The translations under genes and the position numbers were made by a program. This document shows positions 24,640 through 38,600 of a DNA stretch of 64,000 bases, in pieces. How positions within the stretch are numbered: position 1 is the first letter of the stretch; the number at the start of each line of letters is the position of its first letter. The stretch covers positions 6,276,974-6,340,973 of the forward strand of contig CM024182.1 in NCBI GenBank assembly GCA_013433145.1, given 5' to 3'. The notes beneath the pieces were generated by a model. It saw nothing but the letters and a program-made list of their open reading frames with translations. It searched no databases and was not told where the DNA came from. This stretch comes from Ascaris suum. Its lineage: Eukaryota > Nematoda > Chromadorea > Rhabditida > Ascarididae.

Positions 24640-26500
24640 GATTCCGCTTAAAAAAAAAAAAAACGTTTTCCAGCTTGGTGACATTCTTTTTTCGTCTTAA
24701 TTTTGAATTTCAAGTGATCTATTGCGCTCTTAAAGTTGCAAAATCTCTCGACACGAAAACTACGAAACAATTTTATAAATATCTGTATGTATTTCGTGTT
24801 GCAATATCACGAAAATGGGAAATACTTTTCTTGTAAGTTCACTAACGTGGCTAAACTGGTCTTACACTGTTGTTTAGGCTCGTAGGACTGAGGTAACTTC
24901 TATTTAGAATCCAGAACTTTATCTGATGCGCAGCTATTTCCTTGCCACCTTCCGCTCTCGTACCACATTTTTTGGTTTTGTGATTTGTTGCGCACTAAGA
25001 CTTAAATGATGCAATTCGTTGAACACATTGTGGCGATGATGTATCTAGAGTGTTCGTGGGCGGATTTTCTGGATTAATGGTGTAGGTAACGGTCAAGGTA
25101 TCACCGGTTAAAAAGTGGTGTAAGGGGCGGTAATTCAGGTAGTTGAATAAATGGAAGTCGGCGACGCTTGTTTTGTTCGATAAAGTTTGTCGCAATCTCC
25201 TCGGCATCTATGAAAGAGATTTCTCATGGCTCACTATGCCGATGAATTTTTGTTCAACGATCCAAACCTTTCTTTTCAAAGACTTAACAGATTTATGCTC
25301 TATCTCTTCTAGATGGTTAATACCAATATTAGATTTATTTTTGCCTGCATTTATTCCGTCGAATTATAATTTCGGCCATCAACGTTTCATGAAAATTGTG
25401 CTATTCTCTAGAAATATTATAGGCGGCAGGAGGGTAGCCAAAAAGGACGACCACCGCTAGAAATCTTGGAGAGTATATAAAGAAAGGAGAGTGCAAACGG
25501 TCAGAAAATAAAGAACAGTTTAGTGAAAGAGGTATATGGAACTGGATATCTGTCTGGAAACGTCTCCTTTCTAGAAAGGTTTTTTTGGCTATGTTCCTTA
25601 AAAGTCGTATTGGGGGAGGGGGGGGGGGGAGAGGGGTAGAGGGGCAGGGTGTCAAAAAAGGGTAAGGGACCTCGCTCTTTCACCGGACAGTTTGTGACCC
25701 TGTTTTAAGCTAAAATTCGAATATCTAAATAACCCAGTGACTGCAGAAGCCGTCGAATTTCACCTTCGGGCTTTCCTTTGCGGGACACTACAGTTGCTGT
25801 TTTCGGGGATCCTTTGCCTTATCAGGAGAAAATTGTTCCCTCATCAGATGGGCGAAAAGTTGGCTACATTTGCATAAAACTGCCTGCCGACGTGTGGAAA
25901 CATTAGCGCAAAAAATTAAGCCATAAAGTTAGCTGAAGAAGCTTGGAAATTTCTTTTTGGTTTCGTCGCCTTGTTATTCTATTTCAGTATGCTGTCATTG
26001 CAGCAAAGCCCACCGTAAATATAATGAATCACCCTAAGAAACTTGTAAGCACTCACAATTTCTCGTAAAATGATGAAAGAGACGTTTCTGTTAGTTTGCC
26101 CCCTCCCCAAGGAAATAGGATTTGCAAAAAAAAAAAAAAAACACCGGGAGTTTTGAGGGAATAATGTATAGTCTCTAGGATTGAGAGCATATCTATATGT
26201 AAATTTAGTCAAATATGTTCTGTTCTAGCCCGTTTATAGTTATTTTGAGAAATTGAACGTTTCTGCATGTTTTTTTTTGCCATTCCCATTATGACCGTTA
26301 TATATTTTCTCGGGGTAATATTTCGTCTTGTGACATTGTGAGGGTATAGTATGCAGTCAGGCGGGGGGAGGGTCCATGTTTATTGTGCATAGGTGTGCGA
26401 AATGTGGCAGCTATTAAGCTGGGCCATTGCAGTGGAATTATGTGTTCTTTAATTCGCCGTAATTTTATCTACATATTTATCATTATCTTCGTCACATTTT
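24640..26500. other. Upstream flank of the synthetase gene, no exon assigned
   Basis: Base composition shifts here from homopolymer-rich AT DNA to T-rich sequence typical of the sense strand of the following gene. A G-tract lies at 25,612-25,650. An open stretch of about 50 codons near 25,746-25,905 (+) has balanced composition but ends at a stop and is unrecognised. Confidence 0.4.
25612..25650 (+). repeat. G-rich tract upstream of the synthetase gene
   Basis: Blocks GGGGG, a run of 12 G, GAGGGG and AGGGGC make a G-quadruplex candidate about 900 bases upstream of the first coding exon. Confidence 0.75.
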
Positions 26501-26504
26501 TCAG
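26493..26504 (+). promoter_or_regulatory. Probable trans-splice (or 5' UTR) acceptor for the synthetase
   Basis: CACATTTTTCAG is a textbook nematode 3' splice site. It ends 30 bases before the ATG at 26,535. No in-frame coding continues upstream, so it most likely receives a spliced leader, or ends a 5' UTR intron. Confidence 0.55.
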
Positions 26505-26534
26505 TTTTCACTTGGGTTCATTGATAAGAGTGCG

Positions 26535-26630
26535 ATGACCGCCGATATCGACGGGAACGTTGCAACAGAAGGTGAAGTCCTTTCGGACGAGGCACTTCAA
26601 AGAAGAGACCTCATAATTCGCAATCTTCAG
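26535..26630 (+). CDS. yars-1: TyrRS exon 1
   Basis: Codes residues 1-32, starting at the ATG and ending CAG/GTGTGT in phase 0. The end of the exon, [10 protein letters not shown], continues into EVLG of exon 2, as in family members. Confidence 0.88.
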
Positions 26631-29600
26631 GTGTGTCTTATATCAGGTGTTCGTATATTAGGTTGTATGGAAAATGTTTGGTTTGACACAATTGCTCAAA
26701 TAACCAAAATGCTAAATAGGGGCATGTTAGCAGACGGTTGTTTTTTGGTAACGAAATCGTCAAAACTTATTTATCCAGCTAGTTGAATTTCGTCCCGATC
26801 TATGGGTTGCTGCTTGGAATATTTCGTTTTCTTACAACAGAAGGGGAATATACTGAATTGAATCAGCCACTTTGTGTGTTTGCAAGTAGAAGTGATTTTA
26901 TGAGGCGAAGGTTAGTGTGGAATCTGGCTTGAATCCTATCGCGATTGATCGTGTTCGTTCTAAACCTAGAGGTATTTGTTGGAGACCAACCTAAACGCAT
27001 GGTCTTTAATCTGAAGTTGAAGAGATTCGGGAATTTATGGCTCACTCACCATTAATTTAGTGAGGGAGATCTGTTTAGTAAAATGCTTATTGCGATAACC
27101 CTTATAAGTTTACACTTATAAAATGCATTATTGTTATATCAAGTTTTTGCGTCTATGCATATTTCCTTTTTTTTTGGAACGCTTTCATGTTTGTTTTTGT
27201 GTTTGTTTGCTTCATTCACCATATTTGAAGAAATTTGGAGTGATTTTGCGAATTGAAAACTATGCATCTATCATCGTCAATTTCCTTCGTTTACTACTAT
27301 GCGTCCTCTATGTGAGGTCTCTTCGCGTTATCAAATATATATTCCCTTCATAAGGAATCTACGGTCAAAATACCTTAGGTATTTTTAGTTAAGGTACGAG
27401 AACGTCCGAAATATTTTTCTTCTCGATTTGCTATAGAAATATGGGTTGGATTGTTTCATTTACCCTGAAATGTTGAAATATTTTATCTTTTTCTCGTAAT
27501 TTTCGCTGACGAGATACTGCGACATAAATTTCTTTGCCAACATCTGCCGTCGAAAAGTGTATGACTACGCGTACGCATATGTTTTATTTTGAATGCAGTT
27601 GTGCTTTCTATGCAATCCTTTTGCCTGCTTTCCAGTTGTTGAATTGCATAGCATAGAAAATTGCGCTAGGAAATTTCCACGAGAAGTTGACGGGTGACGC
27701 TAGTGCACGAAGCAACAACCAGTTTTTTCATGGGGGAGCGGGGTAAAAACGGATTTCGCTGTTGAGGCATCACCTTTCAGATTGATCTCAGCGCAGTGGT
27801 GCGATAGCTATTACGCATAAAAAAGCGTACGCCAGCATTAAAAAATGTCGTTATGTTAGGCATCGTGTTGCTTGAACATGCCTTCCTCTTCCGACATGGT
27901 CTTTCGTGTTTAATTTTATTATTATATATCTGTGATCATCGCACCAAGATATAATGAGTTTTGGGATTGTGGGCGAGGTTTTTTTTGATTTGATTTTAGG
28001 AAGTACTTGGCTTGGAGAAAATAACGAAGCAATTGAGTAGTGGTAAGAATATTCACATCTATTGGGGCACGGCGACTACAGGGAGACCGCATGTGGGGTA
28101 CCTGGTTCCAATGCGCAAAATTGCCGACTTCTTGAAGGCAGGCCTCAAGGTGGGGTTTTTCTCTTTTTTGATACTTCAGTTAGTGTTTAATTCTTGAACT
28201 AATCAAATGATTGAGCACTTAAATGTTTGTTGCGTCTTATGGAGCACTGTTGAAGCGTGTTTTGGTTTGTGGACGTATTTCTGTTGTTTTTTCTTTTTAG
28301 ATGAGGAAGGGAATGGGGAGGAGCGTAAGCACAATCGGTTATCAAAAAACTGACGTCCATACTCAACTAGCCTATTTCAGTGATGGAACCCTAGTTATCT
28401 TTTTATAAGTTCTCGCTCATATGACTGACTGCCTTACTCAAAGCGATCGTTGATGATGGATAGGGCTTTTACCGAGGTTTTTACGGTATTGTGGAAATCT
28501 AGGTAACGGTTCTTTTTGCGGATCTGCATGCGTTCCTCGACAATATGAAGAGTACATGGGAATTGTTGGAGAATCGAGTGATCTATTACGAGCATGTGAT
28601 AAAAGCTCTCTTACGAGCCCTCGATGTGCCTATAGATAAGCTGCACTTCGTTAAGGGAACTTCCTACCAATTGAAAAGGTTTGAATAAACGCTTAATTTT
28701 ACCCATTTATTTTGCTTGACTTGATTCGATGCTATTTTATTGAGATTTTGAAGAGGATACACAAACGTTGCGAGCTCGAATACGTCCATCTTGTTCTTTG
28801 AGATCCCTTTCCTCTCTCTTCCTTCCTCCTATGTGATTTTTTGTGTCTACTTCTACTTATAGCTTGAGGGAAATGATTTCTTGCATGTATATGTTACACA
28901 TTTTACGCTGTTATAGTATTTTGTGAAAATTTTGCTAGGAGAAATTCCAAAAGTTGATGCGCAATTTATTTTTCCGGGGTTGTATTCGGGTTTCAGCGGT
29001 ATGTGTTACTCTGTTACCCACTTGATTGGTAAAAAATGTTATTTTGCTTTGCCAGTTGTTCAGTGAGCTTTCCATGCGTTATGCTTTAGAAATATTGGGA
29101 AGAAACTGCATTCTTCAAATCTTTGCATTCTGAAGTTGCTGGAAAAGCCACTGATGACGACATGCTTAGTTAACTACTTTCGGATTGACGTTGTCAGTTA
29201 CGGAGGAATCTTTCGACTCAGTGGTGATTCAGTTTATGTGTTGCCGGCTTTTTTTGAAGGGGGAGGGGGAGGAAGGATAATTTCAGGAGGTCATCGGGTT
29301 AACTGCGGAAAGACTAATAGACGTTCTTTAAGAGTTTGGGTTATTTATGTTTATTGGAGTCGGCCATTGTTAGTAAACCGTTTGTCTCAAAATGTAGTTT
29401 GATATAGGATTTTATTATGATCTTAGCAGTAACTCTTTCATTATTTTCTCTTTCCATCCAATCTCGAAACATCATTCAGCCTCGTCAGTGATTATCGACA
29501 ATTTTGGCACCTTTGAGAGGAGATCAGCGATCGGATATAGGGAAGAGAGATAAGCTAATCTGTTATTTAATTGATGCTCTCGCTGGACACATGATTACTT

Positions 29601-32600
29601 ATATTCTTAGTTGCTCCGTATGGTACCTTTGTGAAGAATTAATAAGCATGTCAAAGTCTTTTAATCTGTTTACTTTGTTTTGAACTGTACATGAATTTAA
29701 GGGATTATACCTCTGATATTCTTCGGTTATGCAATCAGGTATCCCGAAGAGATGCATTACGGGCCGGTGCCGAAGTTGTTAAACAGGTTTGTTGGTTGTA
29801 AAGCATAGCATAGTGTTTGAAGCGGATTGGGGTGAATTAGTTCTCCGGCGAGGAAAAAAGGCAAAGGATTATAGCTGCTCTCCTGGTCGCTGAAGATTTC
29901 GCGTTCTTTTATGCATTTGCCCCTTGCGGTGGATTCATATCCATAAATTCGTTCGACTCTGCTTTACAGTCTTCTTTCTCGCTTTTGGCTTTTTGCAATT
30001 TATTTTAGTGTTTCCTTTATAAGTGGTCCCTTATAAATGGCGAATGGTTTCCTTATAAACAGCAAATGTATATAGTGAATATTAGTTGTTGCGTTTACAA
30101 ATAGCGGTAATATTTCCTGCCAGTAAGTAATAAAGAATAATGAACTACGTTGTTGGTCTACGTCGATTTCTTTTCATTCTGGAGCATTTCGTTGCACGCT
30201 TTTAGGGCATATCAAGTTTTTACGTTTAGTTTTTCCATTATACAAATTCCTTGTTTATATCCCTCATTAATTAGTGCATATGCTTGCATGGGATTTTATA
30301 TGTAATGAGTGGTCATCGAAAGTATCTACGTAGTTAGGTAATCGGGCAGATGATGAAGGAAAATTTTTCGACAAATAGTCTAATATAACTTTAGTTAGAG
30401 TACAAATGCGCCATTTTTGGAAGAGAGAGGTGCACTCAAGTTCCCCTCCCAACTTCCTTCGCTTATTTTTTTCTGAATTTTGGGGTCTGAAGCATGAAAG
30501 ATTTTTAAAAAAAACTCCGGTAGGAATTATTATTTTTGATTAATAAATTTTCGGCCCCTTATGCATTCAACTGAAACATATTTCTGAAGTGAGTCGTTAG
30601 CACGAAAAATGCCCAGTTATGAACGATGCAAAGTTTTTTATTTTTGATTGTTTTACTTTATGAGTTATCTCCGTATTGGAAAATTCGCTTGTTTTACAAC
30701 CTACATGGGATTCAGTGCATAGGTAGTTGTATCCGATATGATAATAAAGTTTTTCTAGACGATTCTAGATTTTCCCATATAAAAACTGCTTGTATGAAGG
30801 ATATACAGGAAAATCTTACCTGAAAAGCGTGCCTAAGTAGAATTGAGGTGTTTTGAATTGAATACGTAAAATTTCAGGTAGAATCTCCTTTGTTGAGTGG
30901 TCTATTGTATCCGCTGTTGCAAGCAATGGATGAGCAATATTTGAAAGTGGATGGGCAATTCGGTGGATTGGATCAACGAAAAATCTTTATTCTTGCTGAA
31001 GAGCAAATGCCGAAATTGAAGTTGGGCAAGCGGTTCCACCTCATGAATCCAATGGTACCGGGCTTGCAAGGATCCAAAATGAGCAGGTCACATATTTATG
31101 AGATCTCGTATTGCAATTTTTTTTGCGGTGCGGGAGGTGGTTTTTTGCAGATATGGCATGGAGAATGGGAGAATTTTATCGATTCAGGTAAATAAAAAAG
31201 GGAAAGTGACTGCCGTTGGGATGAAAACGTCTGAAGAAATCTCTGTCAAATTTCTGCGCGAATTTCTCGACTTTTTTAAACTTTGATTGATGATTTTCTT
31301 CACTTTTCTGCTTTTTTGTTTTTTGAGATCGCATTGTCGCACCTAAGCAACCATTACCTACACTTTTTTCTGGGCCTCTTCCCACCTCTGACTCAGAAGA
31401 TGTCCATCAATGGAAGTCATATATGATGTGAGTGATATATGCAGTTAAAGCTCCGAAATTAGCTGGAGGAGAGAGGAAAGGGAGGGAAGTGGCGAGCTCA
31501 TATCACTTTATTACTATGGAAGGGGGTTTCTGGCCGGGAAAATAATTCTTTTGCTTGGTGCATATTGTGGTTTCGTTATTGTTTTTTGTCTGATTTTCGT
31601 TTTTCAACATGTAACTCCAAAATGCTCGATTTTAAAGTTTTCAACTTTTTTCCACCGAATTGGTTGCAACGTATTTGAGCTGTAAAAAAGGCAAAAAGCT
31701 TGACTACTTGCTTCGGCGGCCAGTTTAAGTCCTAGATCATATGCTACGAAACCCCAGGGGTTAGGTTTCTCAAAATTTTCTGGCTTTTTTGAAGCGGAGT
31801 TATTTGCACTTGTGAAACTTCGGAGTCGCAAAACAGGAGTGCTCGATGCATGAAAAAGATTCATTTCTTGCACTTTCATGACGAGAAGTAATGCTCTCTT
31901 ACCTCCAAAAGTCTCGAGAATACTCATAGAGGATTATTGATTGTTCTATGATATTTTTCTTCCAGTTATTGTCGATAAATTTACCTTTTTGAATTTAGCT
32001 CAGAGGAGGGTTCAAAGATCGATTTGCTAGATGGGCCGGAAGTGGTACGTGCAAAGATCAGTGGAGCGTTATGTGAGCGAGGTGCGGCTGACAATGGAGT
32101 TCTAGCATTCTATGAGCATGTCCTGATGCCTCTTATGCATCCGAATCCGGTTATCATTGAGGGGCGTCCATTCGTCGATATCACCGAATTGAGGCAGCAG
32201 TACGACGCGGGAGACGTTGCAGAAAGTGCACTCAAGGAAACGCTCACGGTCTGTTTGTTTGTACAGTTTTACTCGTGAAGAATGAAGGTGGTAGGTAGCA
32301 GGTGTCCCATACCCCCACTCCCGTTTTTTTCTCCTCTCATATTGTAGATTCTTGACTGAGGTTGCCAAGTTAGCCTTTTCCCCTCTTACCTACGAATGCT
32401 GTTTGTTGGGTGCCAATTTCCACCTTATAGTTCTGAAAGGAACAATTATGGGTGTTGCAGATCTTACTATGTAGAGAAACGCATTGAAAATGAGTTATCC
32501 AATGAGAAATTTATTACCTCTGTGAATATGTGGGGGTCAGATTTTGTTACAGGTAAATGTATTTCCTCTTATATTAAGATGACAGTAAGCTTTTTGTTGC

Positions 32601-35600
32601 TATTGTTAATAACTATTTTTTGCGTGATACGCAAACAGGCGACCTATCATCGATGTTTTGAAACTGGCGACTTGGATAAAACAAAAGCAGTTGAGCGTGT
32701 TTGATGCGTATAATGTTTGGTCGACTATACTGATTGATATTTTCACCGCTGTTTTAGAACTATTTTATGGTATTTCTTCGATTCATCCGAGACCGTTGAA
32801 GGTTTTTATCGATTTCTCGATCGTTCTGTAGATTCCTCATAGACCAGACCTTCCACACTCAAATGTGATGTCATCTGCTTGCAGAAAGTTTTGTAAAATA
32901 TTGTCTATATTACGTAATGGGAGGGTGACTTTTGCGGAATAAGATAAAATAACAAACTATTCGGCATTTAGAGATGTGAGAAGGAAATTGTGGTCGGATT
33001 TGCGGAAGGGTGGTGCAACTTATGTCGTTTAAAGTGGCGAATTTTAGACGATGGTTCAGTCCTATTAGGTTCTCTTAGACGCATACACTAATACGTTTGT
33101 TGACCTAATAATCGACTGCAAACGTGCGACGTATGCTAAATCAATTCTCAGTGATTGTTTACGGCAATGTGTTTCATTGATAGCACTGCCATCTTTGCTG
33201 GGATACAGAACATATTAGCTGGATATCGGAGATCACCGTTTTATGCGTCTTTGATTATCAATGATTGCAATTTTGAGTAGGGCGTGAGGAGGGAAGTGTA
33301 TAGATGCAGTGGAGCCTATCAATGGATTAAAAAATATTAATAAATAAATAAATAGTAAGTGATAAACTTTATTTCGTTTTTGCACTTGAATTTCTTTTTT
33401 CTACCTTATAACAAATGCAGCATATTACTGCTGCCTTATATCTCTGCTTACAATCTGCTTAGCCATTTCCACCATTTTCTCTTCCTTCGCGTACCACATG
33501 CGTCTCCAGCATCATTTACTAGAGTATTCTTTGCACCTCCTTGAATTATAAATTAAAAGTGTTGCTTTAGTTAAGGTTAGTGCGCTTAGAAGTTTCGTTT
33601 TATGCCGAGGTTTATTGTTATCTGTATTCACAATGCCCATACTGCACTGTTTGCTTATTGCATTGTGCACTGCGTGCAGGTAAATAGTTAAGTGCGTATT
33701 CGTTGTACTGTTTGAATTCTGCAGTCACTGAGCTTAGAGTTGCGGACTATTGGGGGGAATGATCTGTATTATGGGCAACGAACCTGCCATAATCTAAATC
33801 TACCACCTTCGCTAAAAAAAAACTTCCACTTCTATTGCGGCCTTGTTGGAAGTTCTACAAAGAAAGCATTTGTATAAAGCGAGAATTTCAGGTGAAGGGG
33901 AGAACCTCTACCATTTCTTTCATCTGTTTGTGTTTTGGTTGGTGTTTTTGAGTCTCAAATGGGGAAGATAGGGTCGAGGATATGTGGAAGAGGCATGTGG
34001 CGTATTGCGCGTAACGCTGATCAGTGTGCAGTTAGTAGCGAGTACGACGTCATCGACCTTGCATACGAACTAATCCGTCACGTTCGGTTTGCGTTGGCGG
34101 TTCGCCGTATGCGATAGCAATGGGCGGACCCATTCGAAGTAGCTATTAATGAGCTGCATTGTATAGTTACCGACCAAACAGTATTGGCTTGAACTTCCAG
34201 CTTAATGTACTCGAATGCAGTATATAAAACATGATCTTCAGCAGTAATACTGCGGAGCTGAAACAGTTTGATACAACCTCTTAAGTATTTTGATCGTAGC
34301 TAATAAATAAAGGTGTGTTCTTAATCTCCTTCTCCGACGGCTCGATTTGTTGGTAAGGGCGTCCCATGAGGTCTTTGCTCTTTGCGGGATGCTGCTAGAA
34401 ATTTGATATTTCTAACGCCAAGATTTTTGGTAAAGCGTTCTCCCATCCAATCGGAATCTTTATAAGATGAGCAAAACGGCGCGTTGTTTTCCGGAGCTTT
34501 TTCCTTGTCAATGCACCCAGAATCGTACATTTGTGGTACTTATTTTATTTAGCTCGGAAAGAGAACCCAAGGGGATCTTTTCTTAAACTGTGTAATGCTT
34601 GCATTTCGTAACTTGATAGTTAGTGATTTTCAGGAATTTCTGTGTCGAGTGCTTGCATTGGTGCAGGAGCAGTGCTTGACCGAAGAGCTAGAAAAAGTGC
34701 TAGTGAAGGCATATGCACACGTGGATAGCGTCGATTATAAGAACGCTTCAAAATTCGAGCGTAAAGAAACGAATCTCACAGAACTGCAGACTCGAAGATA
34801 CAGTAATATTATTGGAGAAGATGAGGTTGGTGGATGCTGTAACTTGAGTGGTTTGAGACAGGTTTCTTGCATGGATGGCTTGGGTGTTCAAGCATTCCCC
34901 CATCCAACGATGGGTGGAGGGGGTAAGTGAGCATGGTGATATATGTAATGTTCATTGCAATCTGAGTCGCTAATTTCGAGGCGCGAAAGAAAGCCTTTGT
35001 GCCGTTTGGCTCGGTTGGTATGGAGTATTGCTTTGAATCAGATATTGCACATTTGTGCCATTATTGGAGCAGGTTTTAATAAAGCTTGAAAGGTTATGAT
35101 TACATAATTAGCCAGCGATCGTGAAAAGCTGATACAATGGAGATATTTGTGGTTTTAAGCTCTGAAGTCATTTGGTGCAAAAGTACAAAGGAGTTTTAAT
35201 AGCCCATCTTTCAGTCTGCAGGCGTCATTTTTCATATTGACCCCTATTCTGCCCCACACTTTTGCTACCGATACGGAATATTAACGTCGACCCAAAATTC
35301 AAAGAACAACTATTTTGGTAAGTATGGATAAATGAGGAAATTCAACTGCGCCTTTCATTGGTTTTGAACATTCGATTTTGGCTGGTGAAGCGATGCAGTA
35401 ACCATCTAAGCTATCTGTCCTTATAAGTGAGCAGGGTTTTATGATATTGGTTACCAGTCTGTTGCACTTCAAGAAAATATTGACAAATAGAGTTTAGATT
35501 GTAACCGGTGAGGAATATTTGAAAGAGCGCATCGCAAGTGGCGAAAAATTGCACGTTGTTTATTCACTTGCACCGAAAGGTCGTTTCCATTTGGGATTTG

Positions 35601-38600
35601 TGAAGCCGCTTCTTAAATTGAGGGTATGTTCTTTCGTTGTTTTATTCTACTCCTCCAAAATTTTATATTATTAGCGATGTTGCTTTGTTTATTACTACCA
35701 CTATTGGCATTGTCATTTGTTTTCATCTTCGTAATGGACATTTTTATCCTTATTATTTTTATTATCGCTATTTATTGGTAGGATTAATCTCAATTACTGC
35801 TAACATTACTATCGTCATTATTTTTACCGACATCGTTACATTTTGTCGTCGTTATTACTCTTGTTGTTACTATTTTTATTATTGTTATTGTTATTATGCT
35901 TTTTACATATTTTCAGCCGTTGTGAAATGGTATTTTAGTTTTTTGAATTTTAATTTTTATGCTTGTATTTGAGCATAAAAAGGTTTTTTCATGTGACATT
36001 GTTTTGATAGGATTATTTTTCATTTCTTTTTCCACTCGTAAAAACAATGCATTGAGTTGCAGCATCTTCAAAAGCAAGGTGATATAGCAGTGACGATTAT
36101 CATAGCAGATATTGATGCATTTCTGGACAACGAGAAATGTGGATGGAATGTACGAGAGGCGAGATGTGTTTATTATGAGGCGATGCTGGAACATCTTCTT
36201 TCACAATTGGATATGAAGGATGTCAACATTATTCGAGGAAGCGCTCACCAATTGGAACCGTATGTTCTTTTGAGTTTTATGATTTTTTTGCATTTTGATT
36301 TCAGTAAGAGATTTTTCATCCATATGTTGGTTGATCAGCTTATTTTGATTTATATAGTCATGTTGGTTTATTATTATTTATTCATTTATTTGGTTGTTAA
36401 CTTATAAATTGTCATTTTTTCCAATTTACACCTCTTATTTCATTTTTCTTTTGGAATTTGCGTGATTCGAGTGTTATGTGTTAAAAAATTCTAATAGTGG
36501 TTTGATGTATACTTTACTTACTTTTTTCTTCAAGTTATTATTTTTTTGTTTTCAGTAGGCTTCTTTATTGTCAAGCATATTCATATGTCTGCTTTCATGA
36601 TACATTACGCGGCGTTAAATCTCGTGCTCTGACCTCTTTCAGTTGAAAGTCTTCCCCTCCCCCTCCCACTTGCAGCGTTATACTCATTTACCTTTTGATT
36701 TTCTGCTCTGGCCGCATTCTTATAGATTGAATCATATCTTCTTAGAGTTCGTTAAGAAAGAGATGAAATGTATTTGCAAACGTTTGGAGAGAGTGCATAA
36801 AAACTTTATCTCGGCCATATAGCATTTACTGTTTTTATTTTCCTCAACAATATTTCCTTCCACTTCTACGCTAAAGTTTTATGCTAATCCATTTATAAGT
36901 TAGGGAAGAAAGCATTAATAATAACTTATTCCCGTCAATGATTTCTTGTAGCGGTCGCCGACGTCGAGTTTGTCTACGGTTGTACCGAGCAGATGTTCTT
37001 TAGAGCATCAGAAATTTCCGAAAGAAGGCGCCAAAAACTTGCAAGGCAGTTGAGAATAGACGCTGATCTGTTGTAATTCTAGGGAGCTAATTTCTGTCGG
37101 TGGGGTGCGGAGATTTCTTCGATCAGGAAGAGGAAATTCCGGTGTCACAACGAGATTAATTTAACGTTATCAAAGAAAGACAGTTTGGATATTATTTTAA
37201 GCAGTTGTAGTTTGGCCGGGAGATGTAATTAGAGGATTCAAGAATGGATTTCTTGTACATTTAGCTGTGTGTTGCAGTTGAGGATTATTCAGGGACTATA
37301 CGCTGGAAATGTACAAAATGGCGTCGAAGGTGACACGCGATGATGCATCTTTGTTGGAGGGATCTTCACTGGCCACCCTCCTCTCTCCACTTTATTATGC
37401 AATTGATCAGTATTGGCTGAAGGCTGATTTAGTGCTCGCTGGAGAGGATATGCGTCAGTACGCTCTACTCGCTGCTCAAGTAACGATTATGTATCGTTTA
37501 ATATGATCAAGAATGTTGAAAAGTTATGATCTCAATTGTGCATGGTGGACCACCTCTCCCTTATACTCATTGCGAGGGGGCGGGTTCCATGCAAAGATGC
37601 CGCAGATTGCAGGATGTCGAGCAAGAAATAAGGTAGCTCGCAGAAAAGGATAAGCGATGGGGACAGTGCGACTTCCCACCGGAAAAAAAGGGCAGAATTT
37701 ATGTGAAATTATGAGAATATGCTGAAAGCGCTTCTGATTGTGTAATTGTGTTCAGTTTTCTAGAATAAGGTTTCTTAAAAGCAATGCTGCATACAAAACG
37801 TTTTAGCGATTTCACTTTCAACCGTTTTTTGGCTTCGTTTCGCATGTGATGTTGTCATCGCTATTAACGTAGTTGGTATGATGAAAGTCACTAGAACGAA
37901 TTCGAGTTTCAGTTCCCTGAAGGCTTAATTTGCGGTGTTTTGCATTATTTCCAGTATTGTGCAGGGGGCTGCTTCGCATATGACTAATCAAATTCTTGGA
38001 TGTCTCGAAGGCATGCCTATGCTCTTAAAGGTAGTAGGAGACTTCGAGGCAGTTTTTTTTCGAAACGAAGAGGGAGGGAGTTTCTTTATTTACAACGAGC
38101 ACAAAAAACGATTTTGTAATTCTGTCCACTTTGTCTATTACGTTATTAATTGAGAAAAGATGCGATTTCCCGGACGCATGAACACTGCAAGTGCCCTGGT
38201 GATGCTATGCATAAGGAGTCTTTTATTTTCGAATTTTTGAGTATTTTTAAGGATGTGGCTGTTGCAAGTGCGTTGCAGCGCCCAACTTGGCTTGCATTTT
38301 CTTTCGATGAATTTGCGGAGATGGCCTGTTTCATGAATTAACTTGGAATTTCCTTACCACGAGATTCGCTTTTGTATAGACCCGGATGAAGGGCTTAAAA
38401 TGAGTCCTTTATGGTATCTTCGTTGAATTTTGTTTAGATGATTGAACGGCAAGGTGAACGACCTCGAGCGCAGTTGTTAGTGGCGAATTTGCCATCAATG
38501 TGCGGTGGCAAAATGTCAGCTTCAGATGCTGAATTTCATCTTGATCCTTTCGATACTGCAAAGCAGACTAGACAGAAGATCGCACGTTCTTTCTGTGAAC

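Larger units (their letters stand above)
26631..37292 (+). other. TyrRS introns 1-9 (353 bases to 2.4 kb)
   Basis: Introns 1-9 lie between the listed exons and are T-rich on the sense strand. No independent gene is seen in them. Intron 3 contains a G-tract (about 29,260-29,275). Intron 6 (32,249-34,633) has an AATA repeat at 33,338-33,357 and a less AT-rich block at about 33.93-34.32 kb ending in AATAAATAAAGG, possibly a repeat 3' end. Intron 9 contains a C-rich tract at about 36,655-36,670. Confidence 0.6.

Noticed and set aside
34321..34530. Minus-strand 69-codon frame within TyrRS intron 6
   Set aside because: It lies in an intron on the opposite strand, with no motif. Probably repeat-derived.
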